A stretch of 64,000 bases of DNA. It comes from Marinobacter lipolyticus (GTDB lineage Bacteria; Pseudomonadota; Gammaproteobacteria; Pseudomonadales; Oleiphilaceae). This document shows, in pieces, positions 53,840 through 61,756 of this stretch (positions within the stretch are counted from its first letter, which is position 1; every line of letters starts with the position of its first letter). Below the pieces are notes generated by a model that worked only from the letters and a program-made list of their open reading frames with translations, made no database searches and was not told the origin of the DNA. The stretch is taken from positions 54,022 to 118,021 of the forward strand of contig NZ_QTKT01000011.1 in NCBI RefSeq assembly GCF_018424605.1, given 5' to 3'. Both the position numbers and the translations under genes were made by a program.

Positions 53840-55042
53840 ATGACTGACGTTTATCTCTGCCACCCCCGCCGCTCGGCCATTGGCCGCTTCGGCGGTACCC
53901 TGGCCGGCGTGCGCCCGGACGACCTGGCCGCTCATATATTCAAAGCGGTACTGGAACAGGCGCCGGGCCTCGACCCCGCCGCCATCGACGAAGTGATGAT
54001 GGGTTCCGCCAACCAGGCCGGCGAAGACAACCGCAACATTGCGCGGATGTCTGCCCTGCTGGCCGGTCTGCCCACCTCGGTGCCCGGCACCACCCTCAAC
54101 CGCCTGTGCGGTTCCGGCATGGATGCGGTGGGCACGGCGTTCCGCGCCATTCGTGCCGGCGAGATGGATCTGGTGCTGGCCGGCGGCGTGGAATCCATGT
54201 CCCGCGCGCCCTACGTGATGGGCAAGGCGGACTCCGCGTTCTCCCGCGGCCAGAAGATCGAAGACACCACCATCGGCTGGCGCTTTGTGAATCCGCTGAT
54301 GAAAAAACAATACGGCATCGATTCCATGCCGGAAACCGCGGAGAACGTGGCCGAGCAGTACAAGGTGTCGCGGGAGGATCAGGACCTGTTTGCCTTCCGC
54401 TCTCAGGAGAAAACCGCCCGGGCGCAACAGGCGGGTATCTTTGCCGAGGAAATCGTGCCGGTGTCCATTCCGCGGCGCAAGCAGGAGCCGCTGATCTTCG
54501 ACACCGACGAGCATCCCCGTGAAAGCACCCTGGAGAAACTCGCCGCCCTGCCCACACCATTCCGCGAAAATGGCAGCGTTACTGCCGGCAACGCATCCGG
54601 CGTCAACGACGGCGCCGCCGCGATGCTGGTGGCCAGTGAGAACGCGGTAAAAGCCCACGGCCTCAAGCCGATGGCTCGCATTCTGGGCATGGCCACCGCC
54701 GGCGTGGAACCGCGCATCATGGGCATCGGCCCGGTGCCCGCCGTTCGCAAACTGCTGGAGAAGCAGGCCATCAGCATGGATGATATCGACGTTATCGAGC
54801 TGAACGAGGCCTTCGCCGCCCAGGGGTTGGCGGTCTTGCGGGAACTGGGCGTTGCCGACGACGACACGCGGGTGAACCCCAACGGCGGCGCCATTGCCCT
54901 CGGCCACCCACTGGGCATGTCGGGCGCCCGCCTGCTGATGACCGCCGCCTACCAACTGCAGCGCACTGGCGGTCGCTACGCCCTGTGCACCATGTGCGTG
55001 GGCGTCGGCCAGGGTATTGCTACACTCATCGAACGGGTCTGA
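53840..55042 (+). CDS. pcaF: 3-oxoadipyl-CoA thiolase PcaF
   Basis: A 400-residue thiolase. The nucleophile Cys90 (NRLCGSGMD), the NEAFA segment, GHPLGMSG with its His, and the C-terminal CTMCVGVGQG Cys are all present. It splits 3-oxoadipyl-CoA with CoA into succinyl-CoA and acetyl-CoA. The ATG at 53840 has GAGG six bases upstream, overlapping nothing; a GTG at 53828 would overlap catJ. It is the third gene of the operon. Confidence 0.94.
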   Translation: MTDVYLCHPRRSAIGRFGGTLAGVRPDDLAAHIFKAVLEQAPGLDPAAIDEVMMGSANQAGEDNRNIARMSALLAGLPTSVPGTTLNRLCGSGMDAVGTAFRAIRAGEMDLVLAGGVESMSRAPYVMGKADSAFSRGQKIEDTTIGWRFVNPLMKKQYGIDSMPETAENVAEQYKVSREDQDLFAFRSQEKTARAQQAGIFAEEIVPVSIPRRKQEPLIFDTDEHPRESTLEKLAALPTPFRENGSVTAGNASGVNDGAAAMLVASENAVKAHGLKPMARILGMATAGVEPRIMGIGPVPAVRKLLEKQAISMDDIDVIELNEAFAAQGLAVLRELGVADDDTRVNPNGGAIALGHPLGMSGARLLMTAAYQLQRTGGRYALCTMCVGVGQGIATLIERV

Positions 55043-55056
55043 GGCAAGGAGACATC

Positions 55057-55845
55057 ATGGCGTTTCTGAAACACAACGGTCGCACCATCTGCTATCGCCT
55101 GCTCGGTGATAAAGACAAACCGCTGCTGGTACTCGCCCACCCGCTGGGCATGACCCAGGGGGTATGGGACGACCTGCTGCCGGCCCTGCTGGACCGCGTC
55201 CGGGTACTGACCTGGGACCTGCCGGGGCATGGCGCCAGCGCCGCCTGGCCGGAAGAATCCGACCACATCACGCCGGAAGACCTGGCGCAGGAAGCCCTGA
55301 CACTGGCGGCAACCGCCGGTGCCGAACGCTTTCACTTTGTCGGCACTTCCATTGGGGGCGTGATCGGTCAGCAACTGGTCAGCCAGCATGAAGACAAGGT
55401 GCTGTCGGCCACCCTCACCAACACCGGTGCGGTGATTGGTACCGCCGATGCCTGGAACACCCGCTCGGCCAGTGTGCTGGAACTTGGCCTGGCCACCATG
55501 GCCGTGGATATCGTGCCGCGCTGGTTTGGCCCGGTGGCCTGCCAGCAGCAGCCAGCGCTGATTGAAGGCTGGCGTGTGATCATGGCGCGCGGTGACGACC
55601 GCAGCTACGCGCTGCTGTGTGAAATGCTGGGGAGAGCGGATTTCCGCGAGCAGCTCGGTGCGCACCGGGTGCCGCTGCAGCTGATTGCCGGCGCGGACGA
55701 CGTGGCCACGCCGCCGGAAGCGCTACAGGCGCTGTCTCAATGCAGCGGCGCACCCGCGCTGGTGATTCTGGAACAGGTCGGTCACGTGCCCTCGGTGGAA
55801 TGCCCCCCAAGGCTGGCCGAGCTGCTACTCGACAACCTGAGCTGA
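55057..55845 (+). CDS. pcaD: 3-oxoadipate enol-lactonase PcaD
   Basis: A 262-residue alpha/beta hydrolase. The oxyanion segment LAHPLGMTQGVWDDL, the nucleophile Ser98 (GTSIGG), the acid in AGADDVATPPE and the His in VGHVPSVE form the triad. It hydrolyses beta-ketoadipate enol-lactone, the product of CatC. The ATG at 55057 follows AAGGAG. It ends the catIJ-pcaFD operon; a 9-bp GC-rich hairpin (55861-55885) follows. Confidence 0.92.
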   Translation: MAFLKHNGRTICYRLLGDKDKPLLVLAHPLGMTQGVWDDLLPALLDRVRVLTWDLPGHGASAAWPEESDHITPEDLAQEALTLAATAGAERFHFVGTSIGGVIGQQLVSQHEDKVLSATLTNTGAVIGTADAWNTRSASVLELGLATMAVDIVPRWFGPVACQQQPALIEGWRVIMARGDDRSYALLCEMLGRADFREQLGAHRVPLQLIAGADDVATPPEALQALSQCSGAPALVILEQVGHVPSVECPPRLAELLLDNLS

Positions 55846-55860
55846 CCCCCTACTGTGTTC

Positions 55861-55885
55861 CGGGGCCGGTTCGCGGCCGGCCCCG
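55861..55885 (+). terminator. Hairpin after pcaD
   Basis: A 9-bp stem (CGGGGCCGG / CCGGCCCCG) with a 7-base loop lies 16 bases after the pcaD stop. It lacks a T-run. It separates pcaD from the BenR-type operator of the chemoreceptor gene. Confidence 0.55.
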
Positions 55886-55904
55886 ATCTCGTTACCGCCG
55901 GCGT

Positions 55905-55940
55905 TTCAGAATACGGATACACCTCTGCACTGAGCGGATA
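55905..55940 (+). promoter_or_regulatory. BenR/XylS-type operator before the chemoreceptor gene
   Basis: TTCA-N6-GGATA-N6-TGCA-N6-GGATA: two direct repeats at 21-base pitch, the pattern bound by XylS and BenR. A -10-like TAGCGT starts 22 bases after the box (55962). The ATG is 68 bases downstream. Confidence 0.72.
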
Positions 55941-56007
55941 GGCTCGCCCCCCAGAACCCCTTAGCGTTTCCGCACGATGCGAACCCTTGCCCTGCGGAAA
56001 CAGAACC

Positions 56008-56949
56008 ATGGATAACACCCTCACTTTCGAACAAACGTCCGAGCCCGGCTCGTCCAAAACTCCGGTTTACGCAACACTGGTGCCGGCCATGACCGGCGCC
56101 ACACTCCTGCTGATCATGGCGGACGGCATTATCCCGGCCCTGGTTGCGACGGCCGCCCTCGCCCTGAACGCCACCGCCCTCACCCTGTGTGCGCGCCTGC
56201 GGCCGCGCGTGGTGACCATCCGCGAGCAGGCGCCGGCCTCCGAGCCTGAACCCGAAGCGGTGCAGGAGCCCGAACCGCCGGCGCCGGCACCGCCATCCCC
56301 CGATCCCGAGCTGCTTGGCCACCTGGATGAGCTGCGCAGCAACGTCGATGTCATTCTTGAGGAGATGGCGGAAGCCGGCAAGCTGGCCAAAGCGTCCGGG
56401 GCCAAGGTCACCCAGAGCGCCAGTTGCATCTCCGGGTCTGAAGCGTCCATCCGCGAACTGGCCGACTTCATGGCCCGGATTGATGAGGTGTTCAGCGAGC
56501 TGGGCAAACAGTCCGCCGAAATCGGCAGCATCGTGGGCAACATTCAGGACATCGCCAAACAGACCAACCTGCTGGCGCTGAATGCCTCCATTGAAGCCGC
56601 CCGCGCCGGGGAACACGGCCGCGGATTTGCGGTGGTGGCCGACGAGGTGCGCCACCTGGCGGTACGCGCCAACGCCTCCAGCGAAGGCATTGGCACCATT
56701 GCCGACAGCCTCAATGCCACCTCTGTTGAGGCGAGCAACGGCATGGAGAAGATCCGCGCATCCTGCGACCAGTGCCTGAACCAGTCCGGGGACGCCCTGC
56801 AGGCCATGAAGGACATCCAGGCCGGAGCCGTGGCCCGCATGGAAGTGGTGCAGGGCATCACCGACCGCTTGCAGGTCCAGCGCGCGCTCACCCAACAACT
56901 GTACGGCGATCTCAGTGCGCACTCGAACCACGCACTCTCAAACCACTGA
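56008..56949 (+). CDS. Short chemoreceptor without a periplasmic sensor domain
   Basis: A 313-residue methyl-accepting chemotaxis protein. Two adjacent membrane helices (about 21-40 and 41-62) have almost no loop between them, so there is no periplasmic ligand domain. A Pro/Glu-rich linker (about 70-100) leads to a shortened signalling hairpin with the tip [29 protein letters not shown] domain is not evident. Cys residues occur in SASCISG and [10 protein letters not shown]. It may sense cytoplasmic ligand, redox or metabolism of aromatic acids. The ATG at 56008 follows GCGGAA. A BenR-type operator lies upstream. Confidence 0.87.
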   Translation: MDNTLTFEQTSEPGSSKTPVYATLVPAMTGATLLLIMADGIIPALVATAALALNATALTLCARLRPRVVTIREQAPASEPEPEAVQEPEPPAPAPPSPDPELLGHLDELRSNVDVILEEMAEAGKLAKASGAKVTQSASCISGSEASIRELADFMARIDEVFSELGKQSAEIGSIVGNIQDIAKQTNLLALNASIEAARAGEHGRGFAVVADEVRHLAVRANASSEGIGTIADSLNATSVEASNGMEKIRASCDQCLNQSGDALQAMKDIQAGAVARMEVVQGITDRLQVQRALTQQLYGDLSAHSNHALSNH

Positions 56950-56973
56950 GAAAACCGGGCGGCAGCCATCCTC

Positions 56974-57009
56974 TGCAACCACCGGACACCCCTGTGCAGA
57001 AAATGGATA
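56974..57009 (+). promoter_or_regulatory. BenR/XylS-type operator before the ABC importer
   Basis: TGCA-N6-GGACA-N6-TGCA-N6-GGATA: two direct repeats at 21-base pitch. A -10-like TCTAAT starts 22 bases after the box (57031-57036), and the binding-protein ATG is 62 bases after the box. This is the best match of the three operators. Confidence 0.78.
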
Positions 57010-57048
57010 TTGCTGCCGCGCTATCACGCCTCTAATGACAGAACCCAC

Positions 57049-57056
57049 AACAACAA
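57049..57056 (+). promoter_or_regulatory. AANAANAA motif before the importer binding-protein gene
   Basis: AACAACAA ends 14 bases before the ATG, next to the GAGG ribosome site. It fits an Hfq/Crc site that would lower import when better carbon sources are present. Confidence 0.5.
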
Positions 57057-57070
57057 TCTGAGGTGTTGAA

Positions 57071-58246
57071 ATGAGCAGGATCACTACGCTTGCCAGTGCT
57101 GTACTGGCAACCACCCTTACCGCCGGGTTCTCTACCTCTGCCCTGGCGGCCGCCGGCGACCCGGTCAAGATTGGCATCATGCTGCCGTTCAGCGGCATCT
57201 ACGCGCAACTCGGCGAAGCCGGTCGCGATGGTTTGAAGCTGGCGTTGAAAGAACAGGCGGAGCAGCTGCATGGCTCCAAGGTGGAGTTCATCGAACTGGA
57301 CACCGAAGCCAAGCCCTCCCGCGCGCCGGAGCTGGCGTCGTCCCTGCTCAATCAGCACGAAGCCGACTTCGTGATTGGCCCGGTTCACTCCGGCGTTGCC
57401 ATGGGCATGATCAAGATGTTGCGTGGCAAGGACACCATCATGATTATCCCCAACGCCGGCTCTGCCGCCGCCACCGGCCCGCTGTGCGCACCCAATGTGT
57501 TCCGCACGTCCTTCTCCTCCTGGCAGCCCTCCTACCCCATGGGCAAGGTCGCGCTGGATAAGGGCTACAAGAAGGTCTACGCCATCAGCTGGAACTACGG
57601 CATGGGCCGTGAGAGCCTGGACGCGTTCGAAGAGTCCTTTACCGCCGGCGGCGGCGAGATCGTCGAGAAGGTGCTGCTGCCGTTCCCCTCCACCAACTTC
57701 CAGTCCCACGTCAGTGACATCGCCGACGAGCAGCCGGATGCCGTGTTTACCTTTTTCGCCGGTGGCGGCGCCATCAAGTTCGTGAAGGACTACGACGCCA
57801 TGGGCCTGCGCGGCAAGATTCCGCTGCTGGGTTCCGGCTTCCTTACCGAAGGCACCCTGCAGGCCCAGGGCGAAGCGGCCGAAGGGGTAATGACCGGCCT
57901 GCACTACGCCGAGCAGCTCGACGTTCCCAAGAACCAGGCCTTCCGCGAAGCCTTCCATACCGAATACGGCCACTACCCGGATATCTATGCGGTACAGGGT
58001 TACGACGCGGGCCAGGCCATCGCCAGCACCATTGACCAGCTTGAGGGTGACATTTCGGACAAGCAGGCCGTGATCAGCACCATGGAGCAACTGACTATCG
58101 ACAGCCCACGGGGGGAGTTCACCTTCTCCAGGGCCCACAACCCGATCCAGAACATCTACCTGCGGGAGGTGAAGGATGGCGTGAATGTGGTTCAGGCGGT
58201 GGCGGCGGAAGCGCTGGAAGATCCCGCCCGCGGCTGCAGGATCTGA
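57071..58246 (+). CDS. ABC importer binding protein, LivK-like (aromatic acid candidate)
   Basis: A 391-residue periplasmic protein of the Leu/Ile/Val-binding (type I) family. A signal peptide (to about residue 26, SALA) precedes VKIGIMLPFSGIYAQLGEAGRDGLKLAL and the second-lobe KVYAISWNYGMGRESLDAF. Relatives in aromatic gene clusters bind benzoate, hydroxybenzoate or phenylpropanoids rather than amino acids. Position next to benzoate genes and the BenR-type operator upstream support an aromatic acid ligand; this is inference. It heads a five-gene importer. Confidence 0.85.
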   Translation: MSRITTLASAVLATTLTAGFSTSALAAAGDPVKIGIMLPFSGIYAQLGEAGRDGLKLALKEQAEQLHGSKVEFIELDTEAKPSRAPELASSLLNQHEADFVIGPVHSGVAMGMIKMLRGKDTIMIIPNAGSAAATGPLCAPNVFRTSFSSWQPSYPMGKVALDKGYKKVYAISWNYGMGRESLDAFEESFTAGGGEIVEKVLLPFPSTNFQSHVSDIADEQPDAVFTFFAGGGAIKFVKDYDAMGLRGKIPLLGSGFLTEGTLQAQGEAAEGVMTGLHYAEQLDVPKNQAFREAFHTEYGHYPDIYAVQGYDAGQAIASTIDQLEGDISDKQAVISTMEQLTIDSPRGEFTFSRAHNPIQNIYLREVKDGVNVVQAVAAEALEDPARGCRI

Positions 58247-58261
58247 GCCCGGGTTCCGTCA

Positions 58262-58283
58262 GCCCCCGGCAACCGCCGGGGGC
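58262..58283 (+). other. Intercistronic hairpin after the importer binding protein
   Basis: A perfect 9-bp stem (GCCCCCGGC / GCCGGGGGC) with loop AACC lies 15 bases after the stop, with no T-run. As with teaA-teaB, it may stabilise the binding-protein mRNA and lower permease expression. Confidence 0.65.
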
Positions 58284-58344
58284 ATCCCCCACGCTGCCCG
58301 CCCGCCCCTGAACTGACTTATCCGTAAAACCGTTGGGTATCACT

Positions 58345-59208
58345 ATGTCTACCGAACTTTTCTTCGTACAACTTATCAATGGTCTCCAGTATGGCTTGTT
58401 GCTGTTCCTGATCGCCTCGGGCCTGACCCTGGTGTTCGGCGTGATGGGCATCCTCAACCTGGCCCATGGCTCCATGTACATGGTGGGAGCCTATCTGGTG
58501 TGGTACTTCGTCGCCGTGACCGGCAGCTTTACCGCCTCCGCCATACTCTCGGCCGTGATCGCACTGGGGCTCGGCATACTGATCGAGCGGGTGCTGATAC
58601 AACGGCTCTACAACCGTAACCACCTGGATCAGGTGCTGCTGACCATCGGCATGATCTTCGTATTCAATTCCCTGCAAAGCATTCTCTGGGGCAACGACCC
58701 TTACGGCGTTGCGGTTCCCGAGGCCCTGAGCGGCGCTGTGCCGTTCACCGACAACTCCAGTTATCCGGTGTACCGCATCTTCGCGGCGCTGATCTGCGTG
58801 GCCATTGCCGCCGCGCTCTACTTCCTGGTGAGCCGGACCCGCCTGGGCATGCTGATCCGTGCCGGCGAATCCAACCGGGAAATGGTGGAGGCCCTGGGCG
58901 TCAACATCAAAAGCCTCTACACCATCGTGTTCGCCATCGGCGTCATGCTGGCCGCCATCTCCGGCATCATCGCCGCGCCGATGCGCTCCATCGTGCCCGG
59001 CATGGGCGAAAGCGTGCTGATTACCTGCTTCGTGGTGGTGGTCGTCGGCGGCATGGGCTCCATCAAAGGTGCCTTCGTGGGTGCGTTACTGGTCGGCGTT
59101 ATCAGCACGTTTGCCGCGGTGCTGATGCCCACCATGTCCAACATGATCATCTACATCTTCATGATCCTGGTGCTGTTGGTGAAGCCCCAGGGCCTGTTCG
59201 CCAAGTAA
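58345..59208 (+). CDS. ABC importer permease, LivH-like
   Basis: A 287-residue branched-chain-type permease with about eight helices. The N-terminus FFVQLINGLQYGLLLFLIASGLTLVFGVMGILNLAHGSMYMVGAY is typical of LivH, and the EAA-like contact loop is GVNIKSLYTIVFAIG. It forms the channel with the LivM-like subunit. The ATG at 58345 is chosen over a TTG four codons upstream. It lies 98 bases after the binding-protein gene. Confidence 0.9.
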   Translation: MSTELFFVQLINGLQYGLLLFLIASGLTLVFGVMGILNLAHGSMYMVGAYLVWYFVAVTGSFTASAILSAVIALGLGILIERVLIQRLYNRNHLDQVLLTIGMIFVFNSLQSILWGNDPYGVAVPEALSGAVPFTDNSSYPVYRIFAALICVAIAAALYFLVSRTRLGMLIRAGESNREMVEALGVNIKSLYTIVFAIGVMLAAISGIIAAPMRSIVPGMGESVLITCFVVVVVGGMGSIKGAFVGALLVGVISTFAAVLMPTMSNMIIYIFMILVLLVKPQGLFAK

Positions 59209-59221
59209 GCGGGAGCCGAAC

Positions 59222-60178
59222 ATGATTTTCGAGAAACGCACCGAGCGCATTTTCCTGGCGATCTTCTTCACGATCGCCCTGTGTATTCCCCTGTTCCTGG
59301 AGGCCAACTCCTTCTTCGTGGGCAAGGTCACCACCATCCTGATTCTGGCGGTGTTCGTGATGTCGCTGGATTTCCTGGTTGGCCGGGTCGGCCTGGTGAC
59401 CCTCGGGCACGCTCTGTTCTACGGGCTGGGGGGCTATCTGTTCGTGATCCTCACGCCGGAGTACGAGGCGGTCAACTTCTGGGTGTATGCCTTCTACATT
59501 CTGGGGCTCAATGCCCTGATTGCGCTGGTGATCGGGGCGGTGGTGCTGCGCACCTCGGGTATCTACTTCATCATGATCACCCTGGCGATATCGCAGATGG
59601 CCTATTACTACTTCTTCGATTCGCTGGAGTTCGGTGGCAACGACGGCCTGTTCATTTTCATGAAGCCGGAAACCAGTATCTTCGGCCTGAGCTTCCTTAA
59701 TCTGGATAACCCCACCCACTTCTACTACCTGGCGTTGCTGGCCGTGCTGGTCACCCTGCTGGCTATCAAGGTCATCCTGCGCTCACGCTTCGGGCGCATT
59801 GTGGAGGCCAGCCGCCTGAACCCGGAGCGCACCGAAGCCCTGGGCTACAACATCTTCGCCTTCCGCCTGATCAGTTACGTCATCGGCAGCACCCTGGCGG
59901 CCTATGCCGGCCTGTTGTTTGCCCTGCAGTACGGCTACGTCAACCCGCAGTTCATGACCTGGGAAATGTCCGGTACCGCGCTGGTGATGGCGATACTCGG
60001 CGGCATGGGCACCATCTACGGCGCCATTCTCGGCACCATCACCTACGAGGGCCTGCTGTACCTCTTCGAGCACATGACCCAGGACTGGATGCTGCTGATG
60101 GGCAGCGCCATCATCCTGATGGTCCTGCTGCTGCGCAAAGGCCTGGCCGGTTACCTTGAAAAGCTGCTGGAGAAATAA
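59222..60178 (+). CDS. ABC importer permease, LivM-like
   Basis: A 318-residue permease with about ten helices and LivM features: SLDFLVGRVGLVTLGHALFYGLGGY near the start and EALGYNIFAFRLISYVIGSTLAAYAGLLFALQYGYV later. It pairs with the LivH-like subunit, which ends 13 bases before it. The stop codon lies two bases before the ATPase ATG. Confidence 0.9.
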   Translation: MIFEKRTERIFLAIFFTIALCIPLFLEANSFFVGKVTTILILAVFVMSLDFLVGRVGLVTLGHALFYGLGGYLFVILTPEYEAVNFWVYAFYILGLNALIALVIGAVVLRTSGIYFIMITLAISQMAYYYFFDSLEFGGNDGLFIFMKPETSIFGLSFLNLDNPTHFYYLALLAVLVTLLAIKVILRSRFGRIVEASRLNPERTEALGYNIFAFRLISYVIGSTLAAYAGLLFALQYGYVNPQFMTWEMSGTALVMAILGGMGTIYGAILGTITYEGLLYLFEHMTQDWMLLMGSAIILMVLLLRKGLAGYLEKLLEK

Positions 60179-60180
60179 TC

Positions 60181-60951
60181 ATGGCCAACGACATCATTCT
60201 GGAAACCGAATCCCTCAGCAAACACTGGGGCGGCATCAAGGCACTGAACAACATTTCACTGCAGTTCCACGACCGCCAGCTCCACGGTGTGGTCGGCCCC
60301 AACGGTGCCGGCAAGAGCACGCTACTGAACATGTTGTGCGGAACCCTGCAGCCAACCAGCGGCTGCATCTTTCACAAGGGCGAACAGATCGAAGGCATGA
60401 AACCCTGGAAGTTCGTGCGCCGCGGCATCGGCCGCAGCTTCCAGAAAACCAACATCTACGCCGATGTGACCTGCCTGGAAAACTGTGCGGTAGCCGCCCA
60501 GCGCCGTTTCACCGGCAGCTTCAACCTGTTCGCGTCGCGTCATTCCAACAAACTGGTCCGTGAAGCGGCGGAAAAGGCCCTGCATCAGGTCGGCCTCGAG
60601 AGCCGAATCCACACCATCGCCGCGGAAATTTCCTACGGCGAACAGCGCCAACTGGAACTGGCCATGGTGCTGGCAACCGACCCCTGCATCCTGCTGCTGG
60701 ATGAGCCCATGGCCGGCATGGGCCACGAGGAATCCCAGCGCATCATCGAGTTGCTGAACGAACTCAAGCAAAGCTACTGCATCGTGCTGGTGGAGCACGA
60801 CATGGACGCCATCTTCGAACTGTCGGACCAGCTCACGGTACTGGATAACGGCACCCATCTGATCACCGGCACGGTGGACGAAGTACGCAACGAGCCACTG
60901 GTGAAAGAAGCGTACCTCGGGAAAGAAGACGACGAGGAGGAAGCGGCATGA
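60181..60951 (+). CDS. ABC importer ATPase, LivG-like
   Basis: A 256-residue ATPase. Walker A (GPNGAGKST, about 40-48), the Q-loop (RSFQKTNIY), the signature SYGEQRQLELAMVLA, Walker B (ILLLDEPMAGM) and the H-loop (LVEHDMD) are intact. The signature SYGEQ in place of LSGGQ is usual for LivG. The acidic C-terminus (EDDEEEAA) overlaps the next gene by four bases. Confidence 0.92.
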   Translation: MANDIILETESLSKHWGGIKALNNISLQFHDRQLHGVVGPNGAGKSTLLNMLCGTLQPTSGCIFHKGEQIEGMKPWKFVRRGIGRSFQKTNIYADVTCLENCAVAAQRRFTGSFNLFASRHSNKLVREAAEKALHQVGLESRIHTIAAEISYGEQRQLELAMVLATDPCILLLDEPMAGMGHEESQRIIELLNELKQSYCIVLVEHDMDAIFELSDQLTVLDNGTHLITGTVDEVRNEPLVKEAYLGKEDDEEEAA

Positions 60952-61661
60952 GCAACAGCCTGCTGGAGGTAAACAACCTCAACACCCTGTATGGCCGCAG
61001 CCACATCTTGCACGACCTGTCGTTCAGCCTGGCCAGGGGCCAGTCCATGAGCCTGATGGGCCGCAACGGCATGGGCAAGACCACCACCCTCAAATCCATC
61101 CTCGGCATCGTACCGCCCCGCAGTGGCCAGGTATTTTTCGACGGCGAGGACATCAGCAAGCTGCCGACCTGGAAGCGCATGCGCCGGGACATCGCCTACG
61201 TGCCCGAAGGCCGTGGCATGTTCCACAACCTCACGGTGAAGGAGCACCTGCAGATGGCGGCACGCCCGGACAGCAGCGGACAATCCAACTGGGACTTCGA
61301 GCGGGTGATGGCAACGTTCCCGCGCCTGCAGGAGCGGTTATCGAACCTGGGCACCGAACTGTCCGGGGGCGAACAGCAGATGCTGGCGATTGGCCGCGCC
61401 CTGGTGACCAACCCCCGCCTGATGATTCTCGACGAGGCCACCGAGGGCCTGGCGCCGCTGATCCGCCAGGACATCTGGAACGTGATTGCCACCATCCGGG
61501 AATCGGGCATTTCCACCCTGGTGGTGGACAAGAACATCAAGGCGCTGAAGAAGCTTTGCGATCGCCACGTGGTGATTGTCAAAGGCAAGGTGCACTTCGA
61601 TGGAAGCTCCCGGGAGCTCGACCAGAACCTGGACAAGGTCGAAACCGCACTGAGTGTCTAG
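60948..61661 (+). CDS. ABC importer ATPase, LivF-like
   Basis: A 237-residue ATPase with Walker A (GRNGMGKTT), signature LSGGEQQMLAIGRAL and Walker B (LMILDEATEGLAP). The final residues have the LivF-type HVVIVKGKVHFDGSSREL strand. It joins LivG as the ATPase pair. It is the last importer gene; the porin gene starts 95 bases later behind its own BenR-type operator. Confidence 0.92.
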   Translation: MSNSLLEVNNLNTLYGRSHILHDLSFSLARGQSMSLMGRNGMGKTTTLKSILGIVPPRSGQVFFDGEDISKLPTWKRMRRDIAYVPEGRGMFHNLTVKEHLQMAARPDSSGQSNWDFERVMATFPRLQERLSNLGTELSGGEQQMLAIGRALVTNPRLMILDEATEGLAPLIRQDIWNVIATIRESGISTLVVDKNIKALKKLCDRHVVIVKGKVHFDGSSRELDQNLDKVETALSV

Positions 61662-61664
61662 ATG

Positions 61665-61700
61665 TACAAAAAACGGATAGGGATGTTCATTAACCGGATA
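61665..61700 (+). promoter_or_regulatory. BenR/XylS-type operator before the porin gene
   Basis: TACA-N6-GGATA-N6-TTCA-N6-GGATA: two direct repeats at 21-base pitch. A -10-like GATAGT starts 22 bases after the box (61722-61727), and the porin ATG is 57 bases after the box. Confidence 0.68.
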
Positions 61701-61737
61701 TTTGACCGGGTCTGAATCGCCGATAGTTCAGGTGCCA

Positions 61738-61745
61738 AACAACAA
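61738..61745 (+). promoter_or_regulatory. AANAANAA motif at the porin ribosome site
   Basis: AACAACAA directly abuts the AAGGAG ribosome site of the porin gene. Bound Hfq/Crc there would block ribosome access. Confidence 0.55.
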
Positions 61746-61756
61746 GGAGAAGGCAC

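Noticed and set aside
55911..55948. Sigma-28 promoter for the short chemoreceptor
   Set aside because: GCGGATAG resembles the -10 element but has no TAAA-like box 15 bases upstream; the BenR-type repeats explain the same bases better.
61662..61715. A 17-codon ORF directly after the LivF-like gene (MYKKRIGMF...)
   Set aside because: It has no ribosome site of its own and lies over the BenR-type operator, so the bases are better explained as regulatory DNA.
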